A DNA stretch of 64,000 nt from Prunus persica (lineage: Eukaryota; Streptophyta; Magnoliopsida; Rosales; Rosaceae), in NCBI RefSeq assembly GCF_000346465.2, contig NC_034009.1, positions 26,350,227-26,414,226 of the forward strand. Direction: 5' to 3'. The translations under genes and the position numbers were made by a program. The notes below the pieces were generated by a model. That model worked only from the letters and a program-made list of their open reading frames with translations, had not been told where the DNA came from and made no database searches. This document shows positions 1 to 11,602 of this stretch, in pieces. The stretch's first letter is position 1; the number at the start of each line of letters is the position of its first letter.

Positions 1-854
1 AGGATCTTTAACTTGTAGAAATCAAAATACAACCTAAATAAGAACATCCATGATGAGAGGTGTAAATTCGAGGGTGTAAAGTCACTTTTACATCTGCAAC
101 TAATGTAAATCATGTTTTATCTGATGGTGAAAATGTAAATCCGAAGATGTAAAGTTGATTTTCTAGTATTAATTCATTTTTGTGTTAACTTTTTAAATTA
201 TTATTTTTTGTTTTTCCAAATCAATGGAGTAAACAAAATTTAAATCGCAATAACATAAGATTAAACAAGTTTTGTTGATTTATTTTAGTTGGGCATACAT
301 AGAGAAATTTTTTTTCCCGAAATGTTTAGATCTTTTTGTTTGAATTTTTAGGTCATTTTTTCTCGTCTTGTAACAGCCGTTGAATTTCAAACTGAAGAAG
401 ATCATAGTTGTCTGTTGGAGGAAGAGAGGTAGTGCGCTTGCATCACAAGCAACACCCATTAATTGGAGAAACACTTGTGTGAAACGAGAATATCACTATT
501 TTGCTATTCTCGAGCAATCATAACACGGCACGCGTGATAACTTTTCAACGTGAAAATTTATGATTGGTTAGGATAGCAAAACAGTACTATCCCTATTTCA
601 TACAAATTTTTCTACATTAGCTGGGGCCTGCATTTACTCCCTCTCATCCCTTTTTTCTACACCAACTTGGTCTTCTCTCTCTTCCTTTACCTATGTGGAC
701 CCCAATTGGAGGTATACACAACCCGTCTTTTTTCCCATCTCCGACAAAAAATGTAGATGTCCCTTTACACCTCATCCTCAGTGTGGATGTTCTCAGGAAA
801 ATTCCCAAACCAAATAGACATATCCGTGACTTGATTAATTTCAAGGTATGAATG
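1..854. other. Intergenic, no gene seen
   Basis: AT-rich DNA with only short, unconvincing open frames on both strands. I see no recognisable domain, RNA gene or complete transposon here. Confidence 0.6.
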
Positions 855-2027
855 TGATAAAAGTTATTGTTCTATTGTTGCCTTTTGTTTTTTCAAATGC
901 AATTCCTATTTACCCAAAACCAAATAAATATAAAATATGTCCATAGCATTTAAGCATGTAGTCATTTTTTAAATCTATTTTGTAGCTTGGCTGCTCAATA
1001 TGCAAACATTAATATCAAGTCCTCGATTCCTTGCAATTCATAATTTATTAGAAGTGTGAACATTGGAATAGTAATACTTGTATTCACATTGACCAGAAAA
1101 CTATTGTCTATTTTTTTTATATATAGAGAAAACGATAAAATAGATTGAAGCAAAACACCATTACATAATATCATCTATTAAAACATCTTGAATGATATAT
1201 GGAGATCCTAAGAAGATAAATTCGATAAAAATAAAGTATAACAAACAAGACTACATGGTACTTGATTAGTTTCACAAAACACGTTAACAATATTAACAAC
1301 TGAAACTTGAGCCAAAACTATTGTTCTTTTGTTTTGGTGTGAACACTCACAAAACTATTCAATAGCCCTCATTGTCAAGACATTTCTTTCAATCTTTCAT
1401 TTTTCCCCACTTCTTGTCTTTTTTCCCAATTGGCTCCTAATTTGGTTGGTTTTTTTCTTTATAATTTTGAAAACACCCCAATTTCGACTTCTCCTTCCAA
1501 TTGATAAAGGGAAATCTAAAAGAAAGTGGAGTAATTAGATTGAGGAAGACGACAATAATGCATAATGTAACTCTAGCATTGATTGATCTGACAAAACGAC
1601 TGAATATATGACGTATGGGCTTACAAAGAAAAGCTGAAAACTCTCGATCGAGGTTCACTACTGACGGATGTTATCATCCCAACTCAAATGCACCAGATTC
1701 CATCAGAACTCCGAAGTTAAGCGAGTTTGGGTGAGAGTAGTACTAAGATGGGTGACCTCCTAGGAAGTCCTCGTGTTGCATCCATTTATTTTTGTGTAAA
1801 AAAAAAAGAAGCCCGCTACTGACATTGACATACACGTCCGTTGTCCAGCCCATGCGGCCCATGTTCTCTATGGGGCTCAATTAAAACTAAACCCATAAGC
1901 TTTAAGCCCATCAGGCCCAAAAATCACAAAATGCTCTCGTACTCTTCCCAACGTTTCTCATCCCACCTAGCAGAAGCCTTGCCTAAAAAAGAAAAATGAG
2001 TAAAAGATGTCTCCATGAAGCTCATAA
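855..2027. repeat. Eroded paralogous copy of the 10.4-15.8 kb flank
   Basis: Several blocks match the region around the NRX1 duplicates and the glucanase gene. About 880-985 and 1200-1540 resemble 10450-10685. About 1050-1100 resembles 13715-13760. About 1815-1960 resembles 13770-13900, the glucanase 3' flank. About 1965-2027 resembles 15750-15815, the glucanase 5' flank. The glucanase coding region between the last two blocks is missing here. A 5S-like sequence lies inside this segment. The match was judged by eye. Confidence 0.6.
1666..1785 (+). pseudogene. 5S rRNA-derived sequence, decayed
   Basis: A 120-base stretch reads as plant 5S rRNA along its whole length. It includes the AACTCCGAAGTTAAGCG region, GATGGGTGACC, and a 3' end at GTCCTCGTGTTGCATCC. 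The differences I recognise against the usual plant 5S sequence are mostly C-to-T or G-to-A, as expected from decay of methylated cytosines. It is a single isolated copy, and a run of ten A residues follows about 12 bases after the end. It is most likely a dispersed pseudogene or retroposed copy, not part of a working 5S array. Confidence 0.8.
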
Positions 2028-2384
2028 GAGCATTCACAATGGACTTCATAAACTACCTCCTTATATAAAATTTAGGGAGGATGTGAGAAAACTCACATCT
2101 AACCATGCTCCCTATTCAACTCCTAAAATAGGGAGACCTCTAAGAGCTCCTAAATATGAGGAGAGAGAAAGAACTCCTACCTTATAATTAAATGATGCTT
2201 TACTATTTATTTTTATTATTTTATATGAAGATGGAGCATTTATGCTAAACTAAAAAAAGAAATAAATCATTTATGATTCCCCAAACTAGGAAGCATGGTT
2301 GGAGTTGAAATTTTATAAGGAGCTCTTAAAATAACTTTATAGTGTTTTTAACGAAAAAATAAGGAGCATGATTGTGTATATGCT
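2028..2384. mobile_element. Harbinger-like MITE, relative of 50123-50516
   Basis: The left end GAGCATTCACAATG follows a TAA and matches the end of the MITE at 50123. Internal blocks are shared, including CTCCTAAAATAGGGAG and GAGGAGAGAGAAAG. The right end is degraded, so its boundary is approximate. The related flank near 15810 carries the same CTCATAA target without the element. Confidence 0.65.
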
Positions 2385-2643
2385 TATGCTAGATCATATT
2401 CAGCATATACAACTTAAGGTATGCTTTAGACCCAAAAACAAAAACAAAAAATAAAAAGCTATATCATGGTTATGTTAACATAATATAATATTATTTTATT
2501 ATTTCAATAGAAGGGTCGAGTTCAATTTTCGTGTTACCATTTTCTTTGTGCCCATCATGTCCTCTTTATTCTTTTAACATGTGTCATTTCAGAACTCTAA
2601 CTTTGTTAAATATATTAATTTGTATTAAAATTAAATATAATAA

Positions 2644-3153
2644 AAGATTTTCTATTTAAACCCCACACTTCTCTTTGTTCACCCCAATACTTAAATCATT
2701 AAACTGTAAGTTTTATTATTGTGTAAAAAGACAAAAAAGGTCATCTAACTTAATAATTAACCCTAGTACATCTATACACACACCCCACCACTCTTCATAT
2801 TAAGTTTTAGAAACCTCCTTCTAATTTCTTGTTTACAAGCTCTCTCTCTCTCTCTCTCAACAATACCCAAGTGTTAGAATTCCAGTTACAGTTCTTGGAG
2901 AGAGGTAAATCTTTTCTCTTTCTTTAGAAAGTATTAAATTTCGGATTTGGGGTTTCATTTGTTTGTGTTTTTTTTGGTTGGGAGCAAAGAAAATCTCTTT
3001 TAGTTATTATTTTTCAATCTGGGGTGTATTTAAGAGTAGTTTGGGAAGATAGTGGGGTTTTCTTAGAAATTATGAAAATTTAAATTAAAAGTTAGGGTGA
3101 ACTTAAAACATAGGGTGAACTAAGAGAAGTGTGGGATTTAATTAGAAAATCTC
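2644..3153. mobile_element. Non-autonomous DNA element with ~40-bp inverted ends
   Basis: The two ends are inverted copies over roughly 40 bases, with CCCACACTTCTCTT shared. They are flanked by an exact 8-base direct repeat TATAATAA at 2636-2643 and 3154-3161. There is no coding capacity. An 8-base target duplication suggests a hAT-like origin, but the repeat is AT-only and could partly be chance. The interior carries a short CT microsatellite at about 2840-2860. Confidence 0.6.
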
Positions 3154-3526
3154 TATAATAATTATACAAACGCGATTTCTTCATCTTCTTTGCAACCCAG
3201 CGGCAACAACCTCTACCCCTACCGCCCAAGCCTCCTTTTCTCTCTCTTAAAATTGTCGAACCAGATCAAGATTGTTGAACTGCCCAACCTACTCTCCACT
3301 TCGAGTGAATCATCAACAGTGACGCTTGCTTGCCCTTCGTCACTAAATTAAAATTTTCTCTCCAAACAACCACATGCACTCTGCCTCGACGACGCCGAAA
3401 AATCTTAAAGGGTATAGTTTTTAGATTTTTCAGTTCTTCAAAGTTTCAACCTTGGAGCATTTTGATCTTTGCCAAAGTTGTTTCGCCCCAAAAACCAACA
3501 CTTGATTCTCCTCGGATCATCTTCAC

Positions 3527-3528
<2 letters not shown>

Positions 3529-3560
<32 letters not shown>
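3529..3560. repeat. (GA)n microsatellite
   Basis: Sixteen GA dinucleotides in a row. The Arg/Glu-rich open frame starting here is an artefact of this repeat. Confidence 0.95.
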
Positions 3561-3562
<2 letters not shown>

Positions 3563-3571
3563 ATAGAATCA

Positions 3572-4002
3572 TTGGCGGAGCCAATTAAGGCCCACAAGGG
3601 TCACTTGACCCTTCTCAACATTTTGAAAATATTATATTTATTTATGTTATCCAAGTTGTTTTATAACTATATTTACTATATTGACCATTCTCACAAATAT
3701 AAATTGTCTACAATGAACGTGAATATGATCTATATTTGTTTTCATGTCTTCATATGTCATTTATATGTGTGTCATGGATTTATTTGATTTTCTCATTCTA
3801 TCTAAAATCAACTTTTAATACTCTTTCATTATTTTTAGGTTGCTAGAATTTGGGTTATACTTACTAAGATATTAAATTTGTGATATTGAAATTTAATTAT
3901 TATAATGAATTCTTATATATGTTTTTCTATAAAAACTAAGTCCCTTGTAATTATAAAGCTATTTAAAGTTGACCTTCTTTAATAGAATTTCTGGCTCCGC
4001 CA
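3572..4002. mobile_element. Small inverted-repeat element (MITE-like)
   Basis: The left end TTGGCGGAGCCA and the right end TGGCTCCGCCA are inverted copies about 430 bases apart, enclosing AT-rich non-coding DNA. I could not define a clear target duplication, so the superfamily is left open. Confidence 0.45.
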
Positions 4003-4823
4003 TTGCGTAGAATGGTTGTGGTGGTCAGCTATTGGAGTTAGGTTGGTGGTTCCTCGAGGGCTGTTGGGTATTTACCTTTTTAGTTTTAATGTTTTTTAAT
4101 TGAATGATAAGTTAACAGATAATTGAATGATAAGTTAATAGAGTTAAGTTAATGGTAAATGAGAGGACATGTGTCACAAAAATAAAGGAGAAACAAGGTG
4201 GCACATGGAAAATGGCAACAGGAAAAATAAACTCCTTTGGGTCGTCTCCTTTATTTCGTGTTTTTTTTAGTCTGACCTTTATTTCGTGTTTATGACAAAA
4301 AGAAAATGAACCTTCCTGTGTAGGCCATGGCCCATGCATGCCTTGCCCAACATATTTATAGACACAAGTTGGCAGCGTGCAAATAATCATCAATTATATT
4401 AAAGTGATGTGTACCTTTTTATATAAGCAAGCAATGTTGGTAGCAGGGATCAAACACATGACATTAGATTCAAGAATAAACATTTAACTACTTGAGTTAC
4501 AAATTTTTACTAACGCGACGTGTAGTTGTTAGTCAATGAATTTAAATGAAATCATTGATCCTAAAAATGGAATACAACTAAAATATAAGACATGTAATTT
4601 ACAAAAAACGGTAGATTGTAAAGTAAAAAGTAATTGGGAATTGCCAGGGAAAGTTTGAGTTCGATGTAAATGCACAACTTCACCAGATCTTATATAGAAT
4701 AACACCGCACCATTTGAAACGACAAAACATTGGGACACAACAGAAAGAAACTATTCAACATAAACAAGTCTCTAATGATCTCCATATGAGATTTTAAGCT
4801 CTAAATCACACGTATACTTCTTC
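4003..4823. other. Intergenic / NRX1 3' flank with a SINE-like piece
   Basis: No gene seen. On the minus strand about 4510-4435 reads like a decayed tRNA-derived SINE head: an A-box-like AACTCAAGTAGTTAA followed by a B-box-like GTGTTTGATCCC. The part nearest 4824 is the probable 3' UTR of NRX1. Confidence 0.4.
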
Positions 4824-7800
4824 TTAAGCTTTTTTACACACATAACCATCGCACACCCATCCTTCTTGAGGAGGATCTTGTTCCTGCTTGGCATCACTTT
4901 TGGCTCCTTTATCTTCCTCTAATGCACATTTTGGGTGGAGATCAAAGTTACACGCCTCACAGTAGAATGACCACCCCTCTTCTTCCGGCTCATCACACCC
5001 ATCACATGTATAATCTTTACGGCGAGCAAGCGCGAGCTCGTGCTCCTCATGCTGTGCACTCTTCAACTTCTGAGGCCACCCCTTTGCCATCTCCTCAGAC
5101 TCTGCTTCTATCTCTTTCAGCCGCTCTTCAGTGAAAGGATAAGCATTTGCCCCATGCTGCATAACGAGGTCTCTTGCTTCTTTTGTGACTGTTTGGCCAG
5201 TAGGACCAATGGCTATAAGCATGGGGATGCCTTGCACCTTGAATCTGCGGCTTAAGGATGCTTTTCTTGAGTCACCGAAGGGAAGAGCAAGCCATGGCAT
5301 TCCAGAGAAAAACTCATCAAAAGCGCCTTGGTCTCTGTCACTAGAGATGAAAATAACTTCAAATGCATCATCCTTTGCCTTAATCTTGTGGTAGGCTTCA
5401 ACAAGTTTTGGTAGAAAGGCACGGCATGGAGGGCACCAATGAGCTGAGAAATAAAGGAGGATGTTCTTCCCTACCAGATCTGACACAGGAATCTGAATCC
5501 ACAAATAATAGTTGTTATTCACTTATTACCCCCAAACAGCACAAAAGCACACATACAAAGAGGTCACCTGCCCCGACAAAAGAAACCTGTGGGATTTTTG
5601 CCCCACAATGCACAAAAGAATGTCACTTTTGAAACCATAAAAGGGGGTTAAAAGCTATTGTCTTACCTCAGTTCCACCTTTTCCAATGACGAAGTTTCGA
5701 TCCCCAGATATCAAAATTGACTCCAGGGTTTGAGCTTTCTCCTTAGCCTTTTCTATCTCAATGAGCTCTTCAAATTTCTTTGGGGTGAAGGGGTAAGCCA
5801 GAACCCCATGCTCTTCAATGGCCTCAGCAACGTTCTTACTAACAGTTTTACCATCTGCCCCAATAATAACCAAAGTGGGTAAGGTTGAAAGCTCAAAGTA
5901 TCGAGCCAACTTCCCAACATTTTTGTCCCCGATGGGCAAAGAAAACCAAGGCATGTTCTTAAAATCTTGCTTGAATGATTCTTCATCATCATCAAGTGGT
6001 ATTACCACAACCTCAAAGCTCTCTCCATTTGCTTTTAGCTTCTCATAAACCTCCAAAAGTTTTGGAGAAAAGTCAACACATGGACTGTATGCAGACAACG
6101 AAAAATAGAGACCCACTATCTTCCCTTCAAGTTCAGAGACAGGCACCTTAATATATGCGCACATTGAGAACAACAGTCAGATTAGGGGCCGAATTACATT
6201 TTATGATACATGTCACTACAAGAAAAAAGTCCTTTCACAGCGCTCATGGGGCGTTGTTGAAGGGTATTGACAACACACGGCGCATGTTGTGGAAGCCGAT
6301 GTCGTTAAAAGGTCAAGGCCCTTCGACAACACGCTTTGCATGTGGTCGTTGATTTAAGTGCTCGTTGTCCATGCCATTAACGGCAACGTGCACACATTGT
6401 AGAATCAATGGACAACAACGTGTTCAGCATGTTGTTGTATGTCTTATTGACAACGTTCATAGACATGTTGTTGTTTCAATTTTAACAACAGTCTTTGCAC
6501 GTCGTGATAATAAATATTTATAAATAATAAAAAATTATTTTCATAATCACCTTATAACAATAGAGTTGATCCATAAATTCAAGCTTTAGTTAAGTGTGAC
6601 TATTTTCTTCCTTCCCAATCATAATATAACCTTTGATAAAATAAAAATCATAATGTAACCCATAATAAAGAGTTTTCATTCAAAAAATAACTCCATAGAA
6701 AGATTCATTGTCAACTTACATTTATCCATATGAAGGGAAATTGAACTATGCATAGTATAATTACAATTTAAAATCCTTGTAAAGCATTATCAAGAAACCT
6801 GATTAGTTGTGTTTCAAACCCTTTGTCCAATTGCGGAATATTATCTAACCAATGTGCACCTATCATTCCAAGAAGCACCCATACTATCCATCTTAAGGTC
6901 GCACAGAAGTTCTGAACAAAAAAAATCAAACAAGACAATTTTAATAGTTAAGAAATTGCAAATTTAGGAATAGAAAGTTTGCAAAACTAGTAACCTATGA
7001 TTAGCCATTAACTCAATCCAACCAACTAAACTATGTTCTTATCTTTCTCTAAGTTTGAGATGAACTATAGTAAGAGAGGAAGTTAAATTAGAGAAAATAC
7101 ATAACAGAACAGAGAACAAAGATCTTTAACAATCAATCCCCTCAAGGCTCAATCAAAGATATGGTAGTTTAGAGAGTAATATACAACATATCAGGGAAAA
7201 AAAGTATAGTACTTATATTATCATAATACAGCAAGTTTAATGCAGAGACGTACAGGAAAGGTTAACATCAATATCTGTCCAACGGGAGGACCCTTAATGC
7301 GCCCTTTCCTTCTATTTTCTTCTTCCTAAGCCAAACAATAATCACAATCATACATGATGCAAATTATTTCGTTAGAAGACAAAATTGCATAGCTACAATA
7401 TTGGCAAAAATTAGAAGACAAAATGCAAATTGCTTTGTAGCCAGACATGAAATTTTCATAAAACAATTGAAAATAAGTATGTACAAGAAGACTATTATGA
7501 TCTTATATTTGTTTGCACTGAAAAACCTTACTCAAGTTTTCTGGCCTAAACTGAAATTATTCATAACCAAGACAAGATACCCAACAAAAACATATGTCAA
7601 AATTAACACACAAAATGCAAAAGAAGTTGAAGGAAAAATCCGAAACTCACCCCTATTAAAGGGACAGCTTTTGAAAGATGAAAGCTTACCCATTTGTTAA
7701 AGGGAACCAAAATCAACACATGTAATCAGCACAAAACCAGTATCAAAACCTGTAATATGAAGGAATCTGATGAAAGTTAAAATTAATCCTTGAAGGCATA

Positions 7801-10117
7801 TCCACTCAGAAAATTTTGAGGGAATATAAATTATATATATATCATAGAAAAAAGGCATTCATAAGCACATGAAGAGCCTTAAACACACTATTTAATGTAT
7901 ATTATAAAAATATATATATTAAGTGAACAAAACCGAAACAGTGAACAAAACCAAACAATCCAAATAGTAATATAAACCCAAATATTATATTACCAAAACC
8001 AAATGAACAATCCAACAAAAATCAAACCTTCGCACTAAAATTTTGTACCTGGAGGCCACTCAATTTTTTCCTAAATGAGGCTGAGCAAGTTAGTGGTGGA
8101 GAGATGCTGGTGGGCTCGGTGATGAAGGCCAATACCTGCAAAGAACAACAAATATTAGGATTGGCCTTAAGAATTGTAGATCTAAGACAAAAGAAGTAGC
8201 GGTTCGCGATGAGAGAGCAAAGCATGAGGGATTTGATGACGGCGATAAGAGATTGAGAGGCTGTGAAGTTGGCAATGACAGAGGCAGTGGATGATGAGCA
8301 AAGAGAGGATCCATGAGTGAGAGAGAGAGAGAGAGAGAGATGGCTGGAATGGAGCAAAAGAGGTTGGGATATTGGATTTTTCCCTAGGTTTAGTAGTGTG
8401 AGAGTGATTTGCAAAAGAAAGAGGGGCTGTGAAATATTATTCAGAAAAAAGAGGTGTTTTAAAAAACTTTCGAATGTTTTAATATTTTGAGAGAGAGGGA
8501 GTTCTCCCGCATAATTTTTGCGTATATTTCCTTTAAAAAAATGAAACAAGTTGACAACATGGTTTGCACGTTGTAGAACTTAAAGATATCACAACACGCA
8601 TGTTTGCGTTGTGAAATTTTTTCTAAATTTCATTTTGACAACGCGTATTAAAGGAACGTTGTTATAAGTAGCGTACTACAACGTGCACTTGGTGCATGTT
8701 GTCAAAAGTATACTTCCACAACGTGAAATAGACACACGTTGTTAGTGGCATGTTGTCAAAAGCTATTTTTCTTGTAGTGTGTATAAAATATGAGACTAGT
8801 AGTTAGTAGCATAAACAAGCAGTGACATTAAAACTTACATTCTTTCCGTCATTTGAAATTACAAAGTCACGTAAGCGAGAGACCAAGATCGTTTTCAAGG
8901 ACTGATCCCTTCTGGCTGATTCTTCTTGATCATTTAGTTCTTTTATCTTTTCTGGTGTAAAAGGGTAGCCATCTACTCCATGCTCCTCAATAATCTCAAC
9001 TCCACTGTCACTCAAAACTTTGCCATCTTCACCAAGGATCACAAGATGGGGTATCCCTCTGACCTTGAACAGTTCATCCACGCCATCACGTGCCTCTGAA
9101 TCAGAAAACGGAATTGCAAGCCATGGCATCTTGGAGAAGTACCCATTGAATGACTCATCATCTTCATCAGCTGAGATAAATACAACCTCAAAATCACCTT
9201 TTGGAGAAAGTTCATTGTAGGCCTCCACTAAAGCCGGGGTGAACCGTTGACATGGACCACACCATGATGCAGAAAAGTACAACCCAAGCTTTTTCCCCTC
9301 CAAGCTTTCAACTTTAATCTGTAAATCAAGAATTTAACAAATGATTCCTCTCTTATATTATCCCCACCGGATCCAAAGATACAGTGGCGGATCCAGGTAT
9401 TTTCCTTTTAGGGGTAAACGTGTAAAATGTTTAAAAAAATTCTATACAAAATTGAAACCATAACATTATAATTCATAATTAATAGAAACAACCACATTAT
9501 AAACTTCAATTATCGATGATATCTTAAAAACCCTTGCTCCTCTGTGGATCTACAATAGATCCAAACCCATTGACATCTTAATAATCAATATGCTTTTACA
9601 CTATTTCTGTGAACTTTCCTAATCACTTTTTTAAAATAAACCACTATTCAAATTAAGACACTGTACAGAATGCTGAAATACAGTTCACCCACGCCTGATA
9701 TGAACTTGCCTAACCAAATACAAAACCTTGCAAATAGAGCAACTGAAGATAGTAACTTGGTTTTTCTTATGCCACTCAACCTCCATTTATTTTCTATTTG
9801 CGAATTCGTCTATCTACCAGTGTAATGACCTATGTTACGTAGGGGTACGACGATACGATACTATATGACAGACTAAATTCAAGGACCCAAAATTGACTCT
9901 AATTCCACTATTATCACAAATTGTCCCCAGACCCATATTTTCCCAAAAAGAAATGAACATAAGATAATCTAAAGCAATCATATATTGAGAGGTGAAAATA
10001 TACCTGATCGCCATTGTTGCGGACAACAAAGTCCCTCTGGGAAGAAGAAAGCAGCGAGCGAAAGTCGTGGGGTTCACTGTTGACCAGCTCAACGACGTTT
10101 TGTTCATCATCGGACAT
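4824..10117 (-). CDS. NRX1: Nucleoredoxin 1 (tri-thioredoxin-fold oxidoreductase)
   Basis: Coding exons 10117-10004, 9318-8839, 6146-5667 and 5492-4824 join in phase 0 to 580 aa, the usual length for plant NRX1. The protein reduces oxidised target proteins in cytosol and nucleus, with antioxidant enzymes known as targets in Arabidopsis. The first thioredoxin-like domain (exon 2) has the active site WCGPC. The second (exon 3) has AYSPC at that place, so its CxxC is lost. The third (exon 4) has WCPPC. A C-terminal Cys/His-rich DC1-type zinc domain follows ([11 protein letters not shown], then [13 protein letters not shown]). Exons 2 and 3 are both exactly 480 nt, which suggests ancient exon duplication. 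Intron 2 is enlarged by a CACTA transposon, and intron 1 holds repeat-rich DNA. The start is the only ATG fitting exon 1, and a TATA box lies about 130 bases upstream. Confidence 0.93.
6214..8779. mobile_element. Non-autonomous CACTA (En/Spm-like) element in NRX1 intron 2
   Basis: The left end starts CACTACAAGAAAAA and the right end finishes TTTTTCTTGTAGTG, its inverse complement. A 3-base target duplication TGT flanks the element at 6211-6213 and 8780-8782. Both are hallmarks of CACTA elements. Sub-terminal zones (about 6230-6510 and 8545-8760) are packed with direct and inverted variants of ACAACGTGC/GCACGTTGT. These are probable binding sites for a TNPA-like protein supplied in trans. The 2566-bp element has no recognisable transposase. 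The interior is AT-rich, with a GA microsatellite at about 8320-8340 and an open stretch near 8020-8550 of unknown origin. Confidence 0.92.
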
Positions 10118-10345
10118 ATTGGCTATTCCTGGTTTTTCTTCAACAGGATTGGATTGGATTGGACTGGTTACAATTTAGAAGTTGCAGAGTTTGTGATTTG
10201 TGAAAACGAGGCGGTTTGGATTGGGTGGAGAACTCAGAGGCTCTATTTATAATGACAGGCAAAAACAAAATTCATATTCCTTTCCTTCCTGGCCTCTCTC
10301 TCTCTCTATTATTATTTTCTTGGAGAGTAAGAAAAAGAAAAGGAA
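9380..10345. repeat. NRX1 5'-end segment, parent copy A of a local duplication
   Basis: This covers the distal part of intron 1, exon 1 and the promoter of NRX1. It is the functional counterpart of the partial copies at 10685-10757, 11440-11602 and 12355-13665. Shared landmarks are GATCCAGGTATTTTCC near 9393, exon 1, and the CTTGGAGAGTAAGAAAAAG block near 10320. Confidence 0.75.
10244..10251 (-). promoter_or_regulatory. Probable TATA box of NRX1
   Basis: The minus strand reads TATAAATA about 130 bases upstream of the NRX1 ATG. This would place transcription start near 10215 with a leader of about 100 bases. The site sits in the duplicated segment, so the copy at 13.5 kb once had its own version. 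Confidence 0.6.
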
Positions 10346-10684
10346 TCAGAGCCTCTCTTCGCGTCTAGTGTCCGCGTAGGACTTGCGTTGGATGCATGCA
10401 TGTATACATCAGCCTTTTTAAAACCAAAAGATTAACTTTTCTTTTTCTTTTTATATTCTTGCCATTTGTTTTTTAATTGCAATTCATATTTTCCCAAATA
10501 AATATAAAGTCCGTCCAAAGCATTTAAGCTTGTAAGTCAATTTCAATGTAATCAGAAAAATAAGCATTGATATCAGGAGATTCCAAGAAGATAGGTTCGA
10601 TAAAAATAATGCACAATGAGCAACTACACTATATGCTCCATCATTATTTTCACAAAAGAATCTAAAAGACAGTGGAGTAATTAG

Positions 10685-10757
10685 ACCCAATTCAACGACC
10701 CCAAATTGACTCTAATTCCACGATTATCACAAATTTTCCCATGACCCGTATTTTCCA
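10685..10757. repeat. Short stray copy of NRX1 intron 1 sequence
   Basis: This stretch matches about 9880-9945 and 12920-12990. It shares CCAAATTGACTCTAATTCCA and ATTATCACAAATT, and it is a small extra fragment of the NRX1 5'-end duplication. Confidence 0.55.
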
Positions 10758-10869
10758 TATAAATCTGTAGAAAAAACTGATTTAAAAATTCATATAAAGA
10801 TTTATATTATTTTAACTTGCCCTACGTTTTTTGGAAAAAAAATAAATTGAAACAAAACACGTTCTTTCT

Positions 10870-11440
10870 TCTTTGTTATGTCGCTCAAGAAGCTTGTAGC
10901 CGCTGCCTCCTCCTCCGATTCTCCACTGCAGCGGAGGGAGGTGTGGCTTCAATTACACAACCTAGCGTCGCCGATTCCGAAAACAGTGACCAACCCATCA
11001 TTGAACATCCGCTTCAATACTCTTTGGGTGTGAATCTAATAATTCTTCTCTGATTCTTTCTTTGGTCTAAGAAAAAACATATTTTTTTTATAAATTTTTT
11101 ATTAACCTACACGAAACTCTCATACATGTTCATCTTTATTTTTCAGATACTATTTTCTTCGGTTACAGATTGTATGTAAACCACAGTATTTTCTTCCACT
11201 GTTGTAGTTTTCTTCTGGGTTTGATTGCAATGGCGTGCAGCGGTGTTTTCGGTTGATTGTCCTCTGTTTTCATCGATGGGAACAAACCTCATGATTTTAC
11301 ATCTTTCTCTTCTGACAATCATAAAAAAAATGAACTCAACAATCAATTTACCGATTTGGGTACGAAGGATAGGGCCTCAGAGACCGCCCAAGATCAAGAC
11401 TTGTTAATCTTCGCCTGCGAAAGTATAGTTGATTCGGTCT
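10870..11440 (+). other. Unassigned stretch with coding-like segments
   Basis: Two open stretches look more like coding sequence than their surroundings. One begins near 10877 (ATG, Ser/Ala-rich start MSLKKLVAAASSS). The other is about 11257-11458 and is rich in Asp, Asn and Ser with mixed residues. I do not recognise either, and no consistent gene model joins them. They may be exon fragments of a lost gene next to the duplicated NRX1 block, or chance. Confidence 0.25.
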
Positions 11441-11602
11441 TCAGTTCTGAGGTGAAAATAATGTAAAACAATCAGATATTGAGAGGTGAATTTATACCCG
11501 ATCACCATTGTTGCGGACAAGAAAGTCCCTCTCGGAAGAAGAAAGCAGCGAGCGAAAGTCGTGGGGTTCGCTGTTGACCAGCTCAACGACGTTTTGGTTA
11601 CT
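11440..11602 (-). pseudogene. NRX1 exon 1 fragment, copy B
   Basis: The minus strand repeats most of NRX1 exon 1 and the adjoining intron 1 edge. The region equivalent to [17 protein letters not shown] is present at the DNA level, with GATCGG before the splice donor instead of GATCAG. It is cut off before the equivalent of the ATG by the left LTR of a Copia fragment at 11603. No downstream exons follow, so it cannot encode a nucleoredoxin. Confidence 0.8.

Noticed and set aside
3527..3787. 86-codon frame beginning with Arg-Glu repeats
   Set aside because: It is the translation of a GA microsatellite running into a MITE-like element.
8022..8549. 175-codon minus-strand frame inside the NRX1 intron CACTA element
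   Set aside because: Low-complexity Ser/Leu-rich translation partly from a GA repeat, with no recognised domain. A captured gene fragment remains possible but unsupported.
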